This document shows positions 5,014 through 6,617 of a DNA stretch of 6,617 bases, one piece after another; the first letter of the stretch is position 1; each line of letters starts with the position of its first letter. Under the pieces are notes generated by a model. It was not told the DNA's origin. It searched no databases and was given only the letters and a program-made list of their open reading frames with translations. The DNA is from Gammaproteobacteria bacterium (GTDB taxonomy: Bacteria; Pseudomonadota; Gammaproteobacteria; Steroidobacterales; GCA-2729495). The stretch lies in contig JAKLLP010000124.1 in assembly GCA_023150055.1 (NCBI GenBank), forward strand, positions 1-6,617, read 5' to 3'. Position numbers and translations under genes: made by a program.

Positions 5014-5985
5014 CTACATGCCCTTCTCGGTGGTGCTCGTGAACGCCTCCTTCACCTGGCCGATATCACCCATCTGGACGAGTTCCGCAATGCGCGGGCT
5101 GTTCAGCAGTATCTCGATCGCCGCAACCCGGTCGCCGCCCGTCGTGCGCACCAGGCGCTGCGAAATGATCGCCCGCAGGTATTGCGAGAGATCCATGAAG
5201 ACCTGCTTGTGCTGGTCTTCCGGGAAAAGATTGATGATCCGGTCGAGAGTCTCGGGGGCGTTGTTCGAGTGCAGCGTCGCAATGGCGAGATGACCGGTGC
5301 CGGCCAGGTCGATGGCCGCCTGCATCGTCTCGCGATCGCGGATTTCTCCGATCAGGATCACGTCCGGCGCTTCACGCATCGCGCTGCGCAACGCGCGGTT
5401 GTAAGACTTCGTATCAGCACCGATTTCACGCTGATTGACGATGGACTTCTTGTTGGTATGCAGGAACTCGATCGGGTCCTCGATGGTCAGGATGTGCGAC
5501 GAGGTCTTTTCATTGCGGTAATCGATCATCGCCGCAAGCGTCGTCGACTTGCCGTTGCCGCTGGCTCCCACCATCAGTATCAGCCCGCGCCGATACATCA
5601 CCAGGTCCTTGAGAATGGGCGGCATGCCGAGCGTCTCGAGCGAGGGGATTTCCGCCGAGATATAGCGCATCACGATGGCTACGTTACCGCGCTGATTGAA
5701 AACATTGACCCGGAACCGGCCGAGCCCCGGCTTCGAGACCGCGAAGTCGATCTCCAGCTCGCGCGTGAACTCCTCGAGTTGCTGCTCGGTCATGAGTTCG
5801 ATAGCGGCCTGCCTGATCATCTTCGGTGTCAGTTCAAGCTTGTTTACCGGCATGATCTTGCCGTCGATCTTGATCTTCACCGGCGCGTGCGGCGTCAGAA
5901 ACAGGTCCGACGCGCGCTTTTCGACCATCAGGTTGAAAAGCGGCTGCACGTTCATCGTGGCCAGTTCAGTGATCGAGTCCGCCAT
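5014..5985 (-). CDS. PilU-family type IV pilus retraction ATPase, second copy, cut short by amber codon
   Basis: PilT/PilU ATPases are hexameric cytoplasmic motors that depolymerise type IV pili for twitching and DNA uptake. This frame gives 323 residues with an N-terminal PAS-like domain (SDLFL, residues 26-30; GRFRVNVF, 89-96), Walker A GASGNGKST (140-148), Asp box TIEDPIE (167-173), Walker B DVILIGEIRD with Glu214, and His box TGHLAIATLH (230-239). The start ATG 5985 has GGAGA at 5996-5992, six bases upstream, and lies 21 nt after the pilU stop, so the genes form an operon. It resembles PilU more than PilT. The product ends at GM where the family, and the neighbouring PilU, continue GMQTFDQ; CAG has become TAG. 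All nucleotide-binding motifs survive, but 38 C-terminal residues are lost. Whether the shortened motor works is unknown; it may equally be a sequence error. Confidence 0.88.
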   Translation of the reverse strand: MADSITELATMNVQPLFNLMVEKRASDLFLTPHAPVKIKIDGKIMPVNKLELTPKMIRQAAIELMTEQQLEEFTRELEIDFAVSKPGLGRFRVNVFNQRGNVAIVMRYISAEIPSLETLGMPPILKDLVMYRRGLILMVGASGNGKSTTLAAMIDYRNEKTSSHILTIEDPIEFLHTNKKSIVNQREIGADTKSYNRALRSAMREAPDVILIGEIRDRETMQAAIDLAGTGHLAIATLHSNNAPETLDRIINLFPEDQHKQVFMDLSQYLRAIISQRLVRTTGGDRVAAIEILLNSPRIAELVQMGDIGQVKEAFTSTTEKGM

Positions 5986-6006
5986 CTGAAATCTCCGTGA
6001 GTCGCG

Positions 6007-6617
6007 CTACAGGCGCATCAGGCCGCGCTCGTCACGCTCATCCTCGGCAATCGCGAGATCACCGGCGTCCAGCGGCTTCTTGTTGCGCTTGCTTTCGAGC
6101 TTGACCCGCAGGCGCAGCTCGTTCTTGGAATCCGCATTGCGCATCGCCTCTTCGTACGAGATGGCCCCGCGCTCGTACAACGCGAACAGATCCTGGTCGA
6201 AGGTCTGCATACCCAGCCGGGTCGACTTTGCCATGATCTCCTTGATGCGGGCGACCTCGCCCTTGAAGATGAGATCCGCGATCAACGGCGAGTGGAGCAT
6301 GATCTCCGTCGCGGCAATACGCCCCGTGCCGGTCTCGCGGGGAATCAGTCGCTGGGAAATCATGGCCCGGATATTCAGCGACATGTCCATCAGGAGCTGC
6401 GGCCGCTTGTCCTCCGGGAAGAAGTTGATGATGCGGTCGAGCGCCTGATTGGCGCTGTTCGCATGCAGGGTGGCGAGACACAGGTGACCAGTCTCGGCAA
6501 ACTGGATGCCGTACTCCATCGTTTCGCGATCGCGAATCTCGCCGATCAGGATGACGTCCGGCGCCTGGCGCAGAGTGTTTTTCAGAGCGGCGGCCCAGCT
6601 GTCCGTGTCCACCCCGA
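6007..6617 (-). CDS. pilU: Type IV pilus retraction ATPase PilU, C-terminal part (5' end outside window)
   Basis: PilU is an accessory retraction motor that works with PilT at the base of the type IV pilus. The minus-strand frame enters from the right edge and ends at TAG 6009-6007, giving about 202 residues. Visible parts are DTDSWAAALKNTLRQ, Walker B DVILIGEIRD, His box TGHLCLATLHANSANQALDR, GMQTFDQDLFALYERG and ADSKNELRL, followed by a charged tail rich in Lys, Asp and Glu. ALKNTLRQAPDV, ETGHLCLATLHAN and GMQTFDQ closely match P. aeruginosa PilU rather than PilT. The GTG at 6612 encodes the Val of GVDTDSW and is not a start; Walker A lies outside the window. The second pilU-like gene follows after 21 nt. 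A pilT gene further upstream would fit the usual order but cannot be seen. Confidence 0.92.
   Translation of the reverse strand, partial: GVDTDSWAAALKNTLRQAPDVILIGEIRDRETMEYGIQFAETGHLCLATLHANSANQALDRIINFFPEDKRPQLLMDMSLNIRAMISQRLIPRETGTGRIAATEIMLHSPLIADLIFKGEVARIKEIMAKSTRLGMQTFDQDLFALYERGAISYEEAMRNADSKNELRLRVKLESKRNKKPLDAGDLAIAEDERDERGLMRL

Noticed and set aside
4909..6000. 363-codon plus-strand open frame across the second pilU-like gene
   Set aside because: It is antisense to a gene with clear ATPase motifs, has an Arg/Asp/His-rich composition with no known motif, and is best explained as a shadow frame in GC-rich DNA.
1..6617. CRISPR array, tRNA genes or insertion sequences
   Set aside because: No regularly spaced direct repeats, no tRNA T-loop/acceptor signature and no transposase reading frame were seen.

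Overview
The window is high-GC bacterial chromosome, most likely from a gammaproteobacterium. The order gshB - tonB-family gene - algH/yqgE - ruvX/yqgF, with type IV pilus retraction ATPase genes nearby, matches a neighbourhood known from Pseudomonas and relatives. Base composition and synteny do not allow a closer placement.

Positions 1-4323 carry a plus-strand run: the 3' end of gshB (glutathione synthetase), an ApbE-type FAD:protein FMN transferase lipoprotein gene, a TonB3-like energy transducer gene, algH/yqgE, ruvX/yqgF, and a PyrK-like flavin and [2Fe-2S] electron-transfer gene. Spacing is tight (overlap, 0, 35 and 4 nt) except for a 145-nt gap before tonB, which holds a perfect TATAAT box. 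A short hairpin with a T-run directly after the pyrK-like stop probably ends this run.

Positions 4324-4899 are a 576-base convergent gap without a credible gene but with much secondary structure. It holds a possible promoter, a 129-bp element bounded by 20-nt inverted repeats (19/20) with two further hairpins inside, a possible minus-strand terminator, and two strong GGCCGG-type palindromes.

Positions 4900-6617 lie on the minus strand and hold two tandem PilU-family retraction ATPase genes. The upstream one, a clear pilU, runs off the right edge. The downstream paralogue is intact except for an in-frame amber codon at 5014-5016, where its neighbour has CAG (Gln).

One theme is visible damage in normally conserved genes. 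algH has lost about 17 nt near its 5' end and is frameshifted, the second pilU has an amber stop, and apbE lacks a convincing start codon. These may be real decay or sequencing/assembly errors; raw reads would decide. Functionally, the TonB3-like protein (linked to twitching motility in Pseudomonas aeruginosa) and the PilU ATPases point to type IV pili, while GshB, ApbE and the PyrK-like protein point to redox and flavin metabolism.
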